Of a DNA stretch of 64,000 nt, positions 37,501 through 50,800 are shown piece by piece. The notes under the pieces are model-generated. The model did no database searches and was not told the DNA's origin. It was given only the letters and a program-made list of their open reading frames with translations. The stretch is taken from positions 186,001 through 250,000 of the forward strand of contig NC_134954.1 in NCBI RefSeq assembly GCF_965638725.1. Reading direction: 5' to 3'. The stretch's first letter is position 1; each line of letters starts with the position of its first letter. The DNA comes from Aptenodytes patagonicus (Eukaryota; Chordata; Aves; Sphenisciformes; Spheniscidae). Made by a program: the position numbers and the translations under genes.

Positions 37501-40500
37501 ACACCAACAAATTACATGCTTACCTACAAGCGATGAACCCACACATATCACAAGCAAATTGCCGACTTAGCAAACATGCGGTTGATGTGTGCAGAAATGC
37601 TGATTTTTTGTTTAGCTCTGGTGCACCAAGTGATACTAAGTGGGAAGTTCACAGAGCCACAAGGAATGAACCTAGTGCTGGGAGTGAAGGCAGCACGAAG
37701 TATTAAAATTCATTTTTAAGCTAAGTCTGAAATAAGCCTGTGGTGAGAGGATTAAAGAAGCAACCCCATTTCAGCTGCAACATGACACAGAATAATTCAT
37801 TCAAAGGTCACACATAATTGTAGGGTATTTGTTTTCTGCTAATATTTAGTTGCACTCTTAGATTTCTTTTTGTGACTCCAGATTCATTACAGTCCATTGC
37901 TGAGACTTGTAGCTAGCCCACAGCTCTGAGAAGACAGAAGTTGAAAAGCCCTTGAAACCTCCCAATTCCATAACGTTTTTCCCAAATGATATGAATCATG
38001 TTGGCTTCATTTCCTCTGCCATGTGATTTTCTTATGAGGGTTACCCGAACTTTGTTTAGGTTCTGCTTTTTTTTTTTCCCCTTGAAATCTCATTTTTAGA
38101 TGAGACAGCTAGAAAAAAATGTGTTAAGAAATTGCAAGTTTTTTTCTTCTCCAAGTCCTGTGGCGCAAATGCTGGTGCTACTTTTTCTGCAGTAAGTGCA
38201 GAATTTCCCCAGAAAGACCAAATTACCTCCAAAGCCAGGTGGCAATTTGAAAAATGTCACTTAGACCTTTTTTTTCCCTGTATTTACTGCTGCAGCAAAG
38301 GGTTGCAGTGTGTAAGGTAAAAGAGCAGTCCACAAGTCAGAAGAGTGGCTATCGGCACTAGCAAGTGGGTTTCACACTTCAGCCAGAGGGGTTCCAGAGG
38401 GAGCCTATTTGCACTCATCCATATGAAGTGTCCATATGACATACACATATGAGCCCCTACTTAGCGTTTTATTCTTCTGCCAGTTTTGTTGCTTGGAGAT
38501 AAAGTTATTATGTATGAGATTGTCACATTGTCATCAAATGGCAATTAACTTTTTTTTCAGTAACTTATATCACTTTATGTAACCACGAACATCCGTTTGA
38601 TGCCATTCCCAACCAAGCCACAAGCTGGCCAGGGCCTGAGGAGACCAGCAGCTTTGGGTCCTTTGCTATGTTCCACCCTTGTCCGCTACCTCCTGAAGAC
38701 AGCAGTGGATGAATGTCCCCATATTCCTGCTGTTCACTCTTTGCAAGCACAATTACCTTTCCAAAAGGTGTACATTGCATGACACCTCCCAAAGCAGAGG
38801 AAGAGCTTCAGATTCCATCAGGAAAGTCCTATTGATGGAAAAGCCTTGAAAGCTCATTTCAAGAAAAGTGTGTCTCGGCTACTATATGACTTGCATATAA
38901 GGCACTAGTTTAGTGCTCCATATACCTTGCTCCTCTTGCCAATAAGCATTTGTTTGCCAACTTGCAGTTATGAATCAAACACCTGAACTGGCTAAAACTG
39001 GCACATGCCCTTTAAATAGTCTAACAGCTGCATGCGTGTAAGTAGCTGTATCTTTCAGAAGCATCTGAGTGCTGAACTACTGATCACCAGTATGCAAATT
39101 GAGCAGAAACTGGGGGAAGAAGCCCTATCTCTCTCCTACAACTTTCCACTTCCCCATCTCCCCTCCAGCTCAAGGAATAATTGAAAACTTGGAGGTAGGC
39201 ACCACAAGCCCATAAAAGCTCTCAGCTGCTTCACACCAGGTAAAGTCCAGTCTAAAACCAATCCTGGCTTCAGTGACAAACTGCTTCCCACCCTACATTG
39301 ACTACTGACTGGAAACAGGTGAGGATTCAAGTCTTTACACTCTTTCACCTTCACTTGTCTATATAAAGAAACACAGAGTGTGTTCTGAAATAGGGGGAAA
39401 AAAAAAAAAGAAGAAGAAAAGAAGGATGTGGTTATGCCATTTAGTAAGAGTACTGGTGGGGTATGGTCTGTAAGCAAATGTTTTCATGCTCTATAGAACA
39501 ATCTGGACTGAAGCAATGCTGCTGATCTGCTTGCTGGGGTTCAGGTAAAGTAATTCATATTTTAACTAATACCTTTTTTTTTCCCAATAATTTAATAGCA
39601 GCATTGATTGTAGAGCACTATTTTTAAGCTAGTTGGATGATTATTTCTTATAAAAATCAAACAGTAAGATCAAACGTAGTGTTGCTTAGCTTAGAGCAGA
39701 AAGAAAGATTTCTGCTTTAGTGATAAGCATAAATATATTATGTTGCAATCAAAATACTTAGAATAAAATGATAAGAAATTATCCAACTACAGATGAAATA
39801 CATGGCAGATGTGGGACTTACTGCTCTTCATTGCACTAAGCCATCTTACTCTTCTCCTGTGCATCCGCAAGACAATAATTTATATCTAACATGAATAATG
39901 TTCTAGAAAATAGATATAAACAAAGTCTGCTTCATTACTTGGTTTGTATTGATTAGGAGGGTAATTATGGTAAATGCTGTAAAAGTCCGTGCTGAAGCAG
40001 TGACCTGAATTTTCCTCATTCCTTTTTTGTAGTATAGCTAGATTAAGAATGATTGGTTTGCTGTGTTCTGTCATCTGATTGTCATTTCCTTACTATTAAA
40101 GCTACACCTACACTTACAGTAAGTTATAGATTTTATGATGAGAATGTTCCTGCTAATGAAGCTTTCATGGATAAGAATATCCTTAACCTGTCATCCCCAA
40201 TCTGTGCTAGCATACAGACTTGTGTGAATCCCAACTAGAGCCAGATGAACTCAGATCGGAGCTACAAAGAGGAAACCATTTATGCATCCCGCTGTACTGC
40301 AAAAAACCTAGTGAACCTAATACTGTAAAACCTTGCTGTTCCATTTCCTAGGTCAGTACACCTTTGCTGCTAGCTTAACCATAAGCTCCTGCTATCAGTA
40401 AACCCAATTAACATTTACCTAGTCCATAGGATTGGAAAATTCTCACTCAGTAGGAGAAATCGAGAACAAATGGAACAGTGATGACACAGGGTCTGAACCA

Positions 40501-40569
40501 GCTAAGACACACTCCCTTGAGTAGTGTTAATTACAGGTTCTTATGTTATCTTTTGCCTTCTAGAAGTTG
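31528..40569. other. No gene recognised
   Basis: AT-rich DNA with short frames and no recognisable exon, RNA gene or transposon. Simple sequence only: an A run near 31961, an AC/AT-rich patch at about 32982-33010, a T run at about 33198-33221, and an A run near 37122. Upstream non-coding exons of GPR55 could lie in the right part, but I cannot point to one. Confidence 0.5.
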
Positions 40570-41180
40570 TCTGAAACAATCCTAGAGCTGCAGGCAATTC
40601 CTTCAGGAAACTCGTGGAGGACGGAGGAATTTTCTTCAGAAGACTGGAAAAGAACAAACATGGTGCCTGTCTCTTAAGAAGGTGGAAAAGGAGTAGTTGG
40701 GAAATGGTAGTAGATCACTAAGCCTGGCTTCAGTATTTTGAAAAATATTGGTGGGAATCACCCACCGAAGAATCTCTTTGTAAGCACCCAGAAGACAACG
40801 CAGTGGTAAGTAACAATCTGCACAGATTCATCTGAGAATGACTGAAATAGAAGTAATTTGACTTTCTTCTGTGACACACTGACAGCACTGGGGGACAGGG
40901 TGTAGGAGGGGGAAACAGGCTTCAAACACGATCTCTGAAGAAATTCTCATAAGCAAATGAAGGAAACATGATCTATACGATTAGTGAGTACCCACTGAGA
41001 TACTAATCAGTCTCTGCCATACAGGAAAGATGTATTTGGTACAGTTCAGTATCTTTCAGATTCAGTATCATCAGTATTTTTATTAACAATGTGGACAATG
41101 CAGTAAAGATGATGCTTATGAAATGACTGCAAGGTTATTTGTCAAGGAAAATGAATCTTCAAATAATTTTGGGCAAACAT
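40570..41180 (+). mobile_element. Ancient CR1-type LINE relic
   Basis: The piece at 40625-40760 parallels the start of a CR1 reverse transcriptase: GAAGACTGGAAAAGAACAAA then a VPVS-like and KK-like block, where the young copy has DWTKGKH and [11 protein letters not shown], then a decayed SLxSVxxK segment. Farther on, 41060-41140 (ATTTTTATTAACAATGTGG, then an aspartate-rich AAAGATGATG block) sits where NIFINDID and FADD are expected. Stops and indels are frequent. It is similar in age to the relic at 24620. Confidence 0.6.
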
Positions 41181-43857
41181 ATTACTCAGTGTGAACTGTT
41201 TACAAACAATTCCCTTGGATTACTCAAGATGTGAAATTTAAATTTGAGGGGAGGCAAAATGATAAAAAAATCAAGTTTTTGAGAATCAGACACTCCATTT
41301 GAGTACTTGAAATTACCAGTTTAAAGGCTGGGTAACATTTTCTTGAAATTAACCATTTTCAGGAGTAATGCTATACATAATTTTGTACTAATTAATTCTA
41401 AAAAAATAAAGCATTCTGTGACATAGAAACCCAGTACAAGTAGAATCAAAACTCATGCTTTTGAGAGACATCACAAGCAATTTTCTGATATATTTATATA
41501 GCACACAAAGTGCTGGGTTAACAGGTGTTGTCACTCCCCCAAAATGTTTAATGTCATCTGATTTTTCCTCAGCTAAATGGATGCTCTTGGTCACAGGACA
41601 CACACGCTTACACAACAGCACAACACTCCTGTTTCCCCTTACCTGTCCTGCCCTCAGGTGACAGCAGCGTCTGCCTACAATAATCCCTTGTATGTGTGGC
41701 ACCAATGCATCTCCACCTTTAGCGGAATTATCTCACCTCTGATGTACCACGATCACATGATTTTCTAAGCAGCTGCCACACATTGCTGGCTCAGAGGGAT
41801 TGACTCAATCTCAGACTGCCTAACAAACCAAGGTTTTCTTTTTGTTCTCATTTCTAACAGATAAATCCACTGATAACAATCAGATTTCCTTTTGCTATTT
41901 CCTAAGTTCACAAAGCTGCGACAGTCCCACTCATGCAGCTCAGTCCAGTTCTCTGGAAGTGACAGTCGGATCTGGCCCCTGACCAACAGCACCTCCCCAC
42001 AGGTCACACTCGCTCCTACAATGGGGTCCCTGGGGGAAACACTGCCAAGGAGTAGTCTCGGTGAATTTGTGCATCCCGCTAGTAACCTGCATCCAGCCTG
42101 TTTGTAGTCCTTAACAGCTTTCTTGCAACCATTTCCTTACCTACTTAACAGCCCTTGTTTTAACCCCTGTACTCATTTCTAGTACACTTTACTGAAATGC
42201 AAATGCTTTCAATCTTCAGCCTTTCCCTTATCTGAAAAAGCAGACACTTCATCAGAGAAGATAATGGTCTGGCAAGATCTGTCAAAGCCTTATTTCGTAG
42301 TTTTCTTTCAAAATCTGTACGAAACTTTGACTCAACAGTTATAGAATTGCTTTAATCACATTTAACACTTTTTCCTTCAACAGATAGACTAGATTGATCC
42401 TTTTCTAGATACACAAATAACATACATCCTTCATAACAATTACTGGGTTGGACCTTCAGCTTTATGTGCCTCTTCTTTGCATAGTCTGAGCTGGAAATAA
42501 ACTGTTTTCCCTAATATGAGCATGTTAAGCTCTGAGTGCATTCTGTGTTCAGATACAGTTATTTCTATTATCACTCACTGATTCCTGTAAGTCATCCCAC
42601 CTCTGACCTCCAGCACAGTATCAGCATCCCTATGAAAAGCAGAGGTATAAGATTTGGCAAAACCCAAGGCCATCTCCTCAGTTAATATTTAGTAGATCTA
42701 CTTGTTCTCAATTTCTTTCTGTCTCTTTTTTATATTTTATTTTAGCCATGTAAACAAAAAATCATTCACTAATTGTTTTTTGGTTTCTTTAGCAAAGTCC
42801 AGCTCCATTCGGTAGTGCTTATGAGTTACCTGTCACTTTTTGTCCTCCAAAGCAGAGAGTCCCCTCTTGATCAAGTTCTTCTTAAAACCTCTTCACTTAC
42901 TCCTAAAATTTCTTTTGAGCTACTTGGTTGGCTGAACTGGACTGGAAACTTTAACTACAATTTCTTCTCCTTCATTAGGATTTTTTGTGATTTTGATTTA
43001 AAGAGATTATCAAAAAGCACTTTTAAGGCATAGTTTGTTAAAGCATATGTATATTTTTAAGAACAGTGATAACACTTATTCCACACAAATTATACTTTTT
43101 TAAAGGACTGTATTATTAAGATCTCCTGCCTTCCATTTGCTAATCTTTACCAAATTATCTAAGATAATCAGTTAAAATTTCAAGTACTTGCAAACTCAAA
43201 ATTTAACCGATGTTGAAAGTTAAACACAAGCTAGAAAACACGCTTACTCAATTTGCACCTAGATAAAAGATCAGTCGTCTTAAGCTGACCTTCTAAAAAA
43301 CTGCATTGGATACAGTCACTATATGAAATTAAAATATCCATATAAATGCAGGTGTAGTAAAAACACATCAGTAAAAGTTACTCATGCATAGGGAATCATG
43401 GATAAAAGAGTAAAATCCCAACTATCAGTTTGACCTGCCTTAATACGGAACAATAATTTCATGAATTTCTGTGTAGCGAAGGAACCGAACATAAGTGTTA
43501 CGGAAGTTTCAATAGATGTACAAGTTACTAGAGATAGCCAGTACACTTTAGAGTTTTTGAAAACATGTTTGAATGGGTCAGTCTCTTCCATATCTGAATG
43601 GAATTATCTTAAAGGGCATGGTAGTCAGTGGATGCTGGCTACCTGCCATTGAGAATCAGGCTCCTTTATAACAGATCAAGTCACTCAAATTGGAAATAGA
43701 AAGCTCTGTGCTTGAAATGAGGATTCACTTTCAATAATAGCCAAAGACTGATCAAGTGTATAGCTAAAAACCAAAAAAGCCCAGACCTGTGTTTGAAAAT
43801 ATCTTGCTCTGATATATCAAGGCATTAACTGGGAACCTCACACATTTCCAACCTGTT
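41181..43857. other. Probable GPR55 upstream intron/flank; nothing specific seen
   Basis: AT-rich DNA without recognisable features. Because the GPR55 coding exon begins at a splice acceptor, at least part of this is likely to be intron. Confidence 0.45.
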
Positions 43858-43880
43858 CTCTCTGTTGTTTTAGGGGAGAA
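43858..43880 (+). other. Splice acceptor and 5' UTR of the GPR55 coding exon
   Basis: A pyrimidine-rich CTCTCTGTTGTTTTAG puts the exon start at 43874, leaving seven exonic bases before the ATG at 43881. A G at -3 gives an acceptable initiation context. Confidence 0.75.
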
Positions 43881-44807
43881 ATGACCAACAGCAGCGGGGA
43901 ATGCAATTTTACAGACATCGACAGATTAGCAAAGACCCTGCGGTTGGGGATCTCCATCCCCACCTTCATTCTTGGGCTGGTTCTCAATGCCCTGGCCCTC
44001 TCCGTGTTCTGCTGCTTTTGGAAGAAACAAACCAAAACCTCAGTTTACATGATCAATCTTGCGCTTGCAGATGTCTTGCTGCTTCTCTCGCTCCCGCTTA
44101 AGCTGTACTACTCTATCAGAGAAGCGCCTGGACTCCTGTGCTCATTCATAGAGTCTCTCTATTTTGTCAACACGTACGGCAGTATCTTCATCATTGTCTG
44201 CATTACTGTCGACAGATATATCTGCATAAGGCACCCATTTGAAGGTCGAGCTAACCAATCCCCCAAATGGGCTATCTTGATTTGCTGCTTCATCTGGGCA
44301 GTAGCTTGGCTTTGCAGCAGCCCAATGTATGTGTTTCACAAGAAAGATTATTTTAAATGCTTTCACAACATGTCAGAACAGGCGTGGAGCATCCCCCTCA
44401 TTGTTTCTGTGGAAATCTTTGGATTTCTGATCCCACTCGCAGTGATGCTTTTCTGCTCTGCCCAAAACATCTGGATTCTTCTGAATCACAAAAGTCAAGC
44501 TAAAAAGAAGGTAGAAGGCAGTGGCTCTTTACGAGTCATTATCATCAACCTCGTGGTGTTTTTGGTGTGCTTCACACCTGTCCACCTTGCAATCTGCCTA
44601 CAGTGCCTGGTAAGACAGCACGTGATAGTGGACTGCAGTCTGAAACAAACCATCAGCCTCTTCATTCAGGTGTCAATGATATTAGCCAACCTGAACTGCT
44701 GCCTGGATGCCATCTTTTATTACTTTGCTGCAAAAGAATTCCGTGAGAAAACACACCTGAAAAAGGTTATTGAACTATGTTCTGTCTTTAAGCCTTGTGC
44801 CACATGA
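43881..44807 (+). CDS. GPR55: G protein-coupled receptor 55 (lysophosphatidylinositol receptor)
   Basis: Class A receptor of 308 aa; human GPR55 is 319 aa. Family members respond to lysophosphatidylinositol and signal through G12/13 and Gq to RhoA and calcium. Approximate TM helices: 22-46, 55-77, 88-110, 130-149, 171-193, 217-241, 257-282. Landmarks: N-glycosylation sites at N3 and N9, IPTFILGLVLNALAL in TM1 and TSVYMINLALAD into TM2 (human GPR55 has IPTF and SIYMINLA there), Cys87 and Cys160 for the conserved disulfide, DRYICIRHPF at 111-120, the GPR55-typical CFHNMS at 160-165, EIFGFLIPL in TM5, TPVHLAICLQCLVRQ in TM6 and NCCLDAIFYYFAAKEF in TM7. The tail is short and ends in Cys-rich residues that could be palmitoylated. 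I chose the ATG that follows the splice acceptor. GPR55 is preferred over GPR35 because of CFHNMS and the ECL3 VDC...KQ.IS block. Confidence 0.94.
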   Translation: MTNSSGECNFTDIDRLAKTLRLGISIPTFILGLVLNALALSVFCCFWKKQTKTSVYMINLALADVLLLLSLPLKLYYSIREAPGLLCSFIESLYFVNTYGSIFIIVCITVDRYICIRHPFEGRANQSPKWAILICCFIWAVAWLCSSPMYVFHKKDYFKCFHNMSEQAWSIPLIVSVEIFGFLIPLAVMLFCSAQNIWILLNHKSQAKKKVEGSGSLRVIIINLVVFLVCFTPVHLAICLQCLVRQHVIVDCSLKQTISLFIQVSMILANLNCCLDAIFYYFAAKEFREKTHLKKVIELCSVFKPCAT

Positions 44808-47184
44808 TGGGACTGCCTGTGGTGGAAGAACGCCTCTTCCTCAGCTCCCACTTGCCTCACGGGACACCGACAGCATTATCCCTGACATAGCAGTAGGGTC
44901 ACCTTAGCCATGGCAGGGAGGGTGCAGGAGGGAGGAGGGCAATGTTTTTTCCAGTGAATGTGAACCTGTTCCATATTTTTCTTCCCTTTAAACATGAAAG
45001 AGGAAAAATGTTGGAAAAGAGAACCAGCATTAGCAAAGTGATGGAATGACACCAAAAGAAGCATTAGCCTTGACGGTATCTACTAAATGTGAAAGGCTTG
45101 TCAGAGGAAAACTACCCAGATCACTGGAATGCCACTTAAAATCAGCCTTTATCATTGCTGCACCAGTTTTCCTTTTGCCAACGTGATCAGAAAGTTGTTG
45201 CTAAGGGCCAAACTTAGAAATAACTATTCAAAACCTTCTGACTTAGAAGGTATCTGAAAGTTAAAAGGCAGTATCCATCCCAAAGTCTGACTCTGCTCTT
45301 TCCTTCTGTAAATCTTACAGAAGGTCGCTGTCGGAGCTCATTTGCTTTGAACAGCTTGGCCAGCCTGGGATAATAGTGAATCCTCCTTCTGTAAGCATTA
45401 TACACTGGTCAGGGCTGCAACACAGGACAGCAGCCCCTGCTCTTCCATGGAGGACAGGCTGCCCAGTATACAACCCCAACAGAGTATCTTGGGTACCAGC
45501 AATTCCTTGAGCAACAAACATTTCTGATTATCTTTGCTGAGGAATCAGCATGGTTTTCTCCTGCAATTTTAAAACTGTTTTTGCACATGAAAACCAAAAG
45601 AACCCCTTCAAATACAGCATTTAATGAAAGACTGTATGTGATGAACTGTATTTCTACTGTATTTCTAAGATATAATGACACATGTATGAAATTCTTCTGC
45701 CTGTCTTCTCATTCTTTCTTGGAGGAGGGGAATTAGGGAAGCAAGCCCTGCATCACAGAAAAATAGGGAGTGCCTGTCTGATATACTCCTCACTCCCAGC
45801 TGGAAGACTGGGCCAGCTCTATCCACCTCATTCCTTAGAGAAGTCCTTCCAGCCTGTACTGTACACTTCACAAAATGTCTCTGGACACGTCTCAACCCTT
45901 CTCAGTCAGCACTTCTGGTATGTCACCACCCTTATGCCATTTGCAAGTTTGGCTCTGAGTCTAAATTAAAGGTTTCCTTGTTGCAATTTAAGCCTACCAT
46001 TTCTTGTACCATTATGTTGGCATGGTTCATGCTCTTAGCCAGAAACACTTTCACATCAAGAAATCCATTTCTGTACCTTTTAAAAACAGCTGTAAAAATG
46101 GTCTAACATTGCTTGTAATCAAGTTTTCATTCTGGGGCAGATGTTCCCTTTATTCAAAATGTGAAAAGAAATTACCTTCTGTCTGGAGCAAATTAAAAAG
46201 AAAGGGGGCCAGTTTTGAAAATACAATTTGCCATCAGTTGATTTCCATAGAAATGATTGATTGTGCAAGTGGGCGGCGGCACATATCTAATACTGGGCCA
46301 AATGTACGAGCATTTTAAAACTTTTTAGTACTTAAAATATGACTACAGCTGAGGCATGCAAGGAGCTAAGAGGCAAAGAAATGTTTTTATCATAATCTTC
46401 GCCATTATCTGCAGAGGGGCAAGAGGAAGAGCTTTCCAAAACAGTCGGTTTTCAAAACATTATTTGCTACTGCCTCAATCATTCAGAAACTTGCAGCCTT
46501 TTCAATATGAGTTAACCTTTCTTTTTTCACCTTTCACGTTACTTTCCGTATGAAGTATGTGTGAGAAAAAACATGTTCTACTAAATAAACTGTATATATG
46601 AAGCATATGATTTGAAAATACATTTTAATTCCCCAATCTGACAGCAGTGTATGATTCTTATCTACGTATTTCATCACAAACTTTTACCATTTTCTCCTTA
46701 AAACAGGTCCAAGACTTAGTTGTAGATTTTCCTTCCCAGGAACTACTTCAGGGCTATAACTATGGCAACCAAGAACAACTGAATAAACAGTAAACGACAG
46801 AAAAAGTAAAAACAGGAAAGGTGATTGCACCCAGAAGTCTGGATAATTTAATAAATTTTCTGTGGAAACCCTCTCCATAAATTCTTGGCAATCCCCTGTG
46901 AAATCCCCTACAATCTTTCCTCCAAAATGCTCTGAGCTTTTGCTTTTATTAGCCGACTATCTGAAAATTTACGTTACCATTGGTGCAATTTGTGACTCTG
47001 CAAAACTGCAGCACTTTAAGGTACAAAGTATAACACTGGCCTTTTTATTTAAAGCTTTTCATGCAGATGCAATGGGTGATGGTAGAGCACTCACCCTCTG
47101 CAAGCCTGTGCACAACGCTAAACCAGTGGTATGGATAAGATGGCAGAGCCTCACTCCAGAAGCTTTATAAACTGCAGGACAGGG
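44808..47184. other. GPR55 3' UTR/flank; nothing else recognised
   Basis: No coding homology. The first canonical AATAAA I noticed on the + strand is at 46584-46589, with others near 46782 and 46850. A stretch at 45640-46110 has a repeat-like feel, but I could not match it to a family. Confidence 0.45.
46584..46589 (+). promoter_or_regulatory. Candidate polyadenylation signal downstream of GPR55
   Basis: AATAAA in CTAAATAAACTG, about 1.8 kb after the stop codon. This is a position-based guess. An ATTAAA variant occurs earlier, at 45965-45970. Confidence 0.3.
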
Positions 47185-47890
47185 GAGAAGAAGCCTCTTG
47201 AAGTGCAACAAAGAGAAACTCAGAGTACTGCACCCAGGGCAGGACAACCCTGTGGGCCAGCACAGGCTGGGAAAGGAGGGCTGACGTAGAGGTGTCCTCT
47301 GAAAAGGGCAACAGGAGGCACCAGGCTCAATACAAGCCAGTGTTGCCCCCTCTGTGTAAATATGGCAAAATTGATAGCAGGACTCACTAAAAATGGGGTC
47401 AGTGCAAAGAAAAAGAAAAAAAAGAAGAAAAAAAAAGTTATTAACCTCCTCTACTCAAGCTGGTGAAGCTTCACTGGAATAGGATGTCCAGCTCTGGGTC
47501 TCCCAGTTCAAGATAGATGGAGAGAAACCAGAGAGGTTCAAGCAGATGGTTTGCAGGATGGTTGGGGATCTTGGACACAGGTCTGCAAGGAGAGGTTGAG
47601 GGAGCTGGACAGGTTTCATCCAGCATGCTGGAAGGCAGTGACAGAGATGATGGAGCCAAGCGCTGCCCAGTAGTTCCCAACAATATAACAAGAGGTAATG
47701 GCCTTGGTTCAGGTTCAGTATTGGGAAAAACTTCTTCACTAGGAGGGCAATGCAGCACTGGAAGGGGTTACTCAGGGAAGCTTTGCGATATCCTCTCACA
47801 GAGGTTTCCAAGACATAGCCAGACGAAGTCATGGCCGAACTGATCCAGTGTTGAAGGAAACTGGCTCCAGAGGTCCCTTTCTGGCTCCAT
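47185..47890 (+). mobile_element. Old CR1 LINE fragment
   Basis: The left part (AAGTGCAACAAAGAG, then GCACCCAGGGCAGGACAACCC and CAGCACAGGCTGGG) parallels 30748-30815 of the long CR1. The 47650-47850 part parallels the C-terminal block and 3' UTR (a run like AGGAAAAACTTCTTCACT, GCACTGGAAGGGGTTACTCAGGGAAGC, then GGCTCCAGAGGTCCCTTTC). A deletion or poorly matching segment joins them, and an A/G-rich insert lies at 47405-47440. It has many substitutions and no usable frame. Confidence 0.75.
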
Positions 47891-50800
47891 GACTCTCAGC
47901 AAATGCAAGTTTGTTTATTTTTTTCTCCTCCGAGACAAAAAGCCACCTCTTAGTGCTGCTGATGTTATGGCACTCGTTGCCAATAGCTCTATTGCAAGCA
48001 CAGCACAAGACTGAGGAAACACACTAGCCACCTAAAAATTACTAGGCAGCAGCGACTGTGACCCATCACACAAGGCTATGGTATTTAAAGTCAGGACTAA
48101 TGAAGCAGTACCTTTGTCTTCAACTCATTTATCACTAAGTACTTGGAAAAGCTCATTTTCTAATCTTCAAAGGAATAAGTGCACATACGCAGTAGTCAGA
48201 GAGGAAATGTGTGTAGGGATTCTCGTATGCATGGGTGGGGAAGAAGTTTGATCTGCCAGGGCTAGGGAGACAGCATTCACTCATGCCATGCTCAGTTAGT
48301 GGTGGAGTCCCAGCACACTCAGGCAGGGAGAGACTTCCACTTACCGAAAGAAATCAATGTAATTTTCTCAGTGAAGGAAACAGAAGTCGGTTTATGAAAA
48401 TCAGCTGTATAACGCGGAGTGGTGGGACCCACTATGTATGACTGGTCTACAGACTCAGTCTGCTCATGTCATACATAGCAGCAAACTCAGAGCACAGAAT
48501 CTGAAAGTTAAATTGGACTACTTTCTTCACATTTATTGCTACCAGTGCCACTTCTTTGTTGACCAAAAGTGGTTTTCTATATAACTCCATTTGTCTAAAT
48601 TTTACCTGTTATATATGTAAATGAGAGCAGCCTGTCTAAGCATACTTGAAATTTCTGAAAAAAAGAGAAAGAAGGAAGAGAGCCCAGCTGTGTTGGTTTA
48701 CAGGGCTATTACAATAGTCAAATCTTTTCACACAAAAAGAGCAGATCTTTTGAGCAAGAAGGTGTCACTTTCAATTCACTGCTTTTCAAGATGAACTCAC
48801 ATTTAAATAATACACTTAAATTCTGCCTTTGACCTGCAGCTAAAATTACAGTTCTTTCTAAATCAGAATTTTACATACAGGCTCCTCTATGAAATTTACT
48901 GTTAACTCTGGAGAATTTCCAGTTGTATTTTGTATTGGTTCTATTTTTATACCAGGACAAAAGCAATGAAAAACCTCGTGCAGCTTGAGAAGGTGCACAA
49001 CGATTTTGTTGATGAATAAAACTGAAATGCATTTGACATTTTAAAAACAACAAAAGCCTTCCTGAGTCAATACACAAGTTCACAATTTCTATTTTCAGAC
49101 TGCACAACAGAAGAGGTTTCTTCTCTCTTGATGTTATTCTTATTACACAGAAAAATGGTAGGAACCTGAACATGAACGCCTCACATACCCAGATCTCCTC
49201 CCAGAGACTCAGTTGTACTGTAAAGTCAAAGAAGCATTGTCCTAGTGGGGGAAAAAAAGAAATTAAAAAAAATCAAGTGCTAACCAAAACCACCCAAAAT
49301 AATGCCTTTAAAAATTACATTTTCAGTTCTGCTCTCTTCTGGGAATTGAACAAAAATGGATGCAATTAACCACAGTCCTTAAAGAGCAGCTGTATTTAAC
49401 CTTAATTTTTCTGGACAAGGCTGTTTCAGGACACCTAGGTGAGAATATTCACAAAAAGCAATGTTGTTTTTATCCAGCCAAGCTTCTCCAGCTGGGCCAA
49501 ACCCCACAGGTCTTCACAATGCAGGAGAAGGCTGGCTGCTCTCAATAGCATTTTTATCACTGGCAGATTACTCCACCAACACCCTACAATTAGCATTTGT
49601 TCAATAGTAAATGTGATCCCCAAGCTGTATTTTGTAGACTCACGCAGCAATTGAAAGACCGTAAAGCATAAAAGTAGTTTGGGCAAAAGGAAAAAAAAAA
49701 CAAAACCCAACCAAAAAAACCCCCAAAACTACACAGGGTTTGTTCCCCAAACTCTTTTCCTCTCCCTTTGCCTGGTGGGTTATATCATCTTCCATTTCCC
49801 AGGCCTGCTTGAGCACTGAACTTCAGATCAGTGCCACTCCACTAACTTCTAATGCAATAAAAGTACCATCAGCATAATGCCGGACTGTTTGAAAAGTAAT
49901 ATTGCCCCAGAAGTCCCTTTGAAATAACATATCTAAATGATTTTTAACTAAAAAAAATTTATGTAAATTCAACTGGTTTAATAGCAAGTAGAGGTTCTAA
50001 TATGGAACTTCTTTTTATAGCCTTCATAAAACTGCTTTTATGATACTATATGATTTATGAGCTGGAAGGCACCTGAGGGAGGATCCAAGCCTAGATTGAA
50101 GCACTGATATTGTCCTGCCTTCTAGCAAGGGGCCGTGGTGAGCATAGGTGGACACACACCCTGTAGAGGCAGTGCAACATAATTTCATTATGATTAAATA
50201 CCTTAGTTAAAAAACATAAACCAGACAGTTTTTCCATGTGAGAATGAGCAGCCACCATTTCTTCCAAAGTTTTACTCACAAAGAAAGCCTAATAAATGTC
50301 ACTCTAGCAGTTCATCATAACAAGTAATTTCAAGTGTTCAGAAATCTGCGAAGTGAGAACGGCAGCTACCTCACTGCCTAAGGCAGCCTCCAGATCACAA
50401 TGAAGTTAAAAGAGGTTTGAAGACTGAAACTGATTGTCAGAGAGATATCGTCCTAAACCTCACATCACCGATGCTACTCGAAGGTACAGACTTCTGCCTC
50501 TCTCATCAAAATGGTTTTGCAGGTTTTTTCCCCTTCACATTCAGAACATTTTCCACTTTAGACTAATTCCTTCCTACGAGTCTTGGGTGTGCTCTCCATC
50601 CTTCCACCCAAATGCAAGGAGAGGAGCTGTGAAGAGGCAGCATCCTTTGAGGAACTGGCAAGTCTAACAGGAGAAAATGGAGAGCCCACCAGCCCTGTGT
50701 ACAAACCTCCTGAGATGATGCTGGCAGCTGCCACGAGAGCCCACAGGGACCTGCTCAGCACCAGAGTGGCAAATGGCAGTAGCTCAGACAACCCCTTTAT

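Noticed and set aside
45640-46110. Possible minus-strand old CR1
   Set aside because: Some CR1-like rhythm but no motif I could anchor; left unassigned.
50045-50095. Possible CR1 3' end on the minus strand
   Set aside because: About 50 bases of loose similarity only; too short to support.
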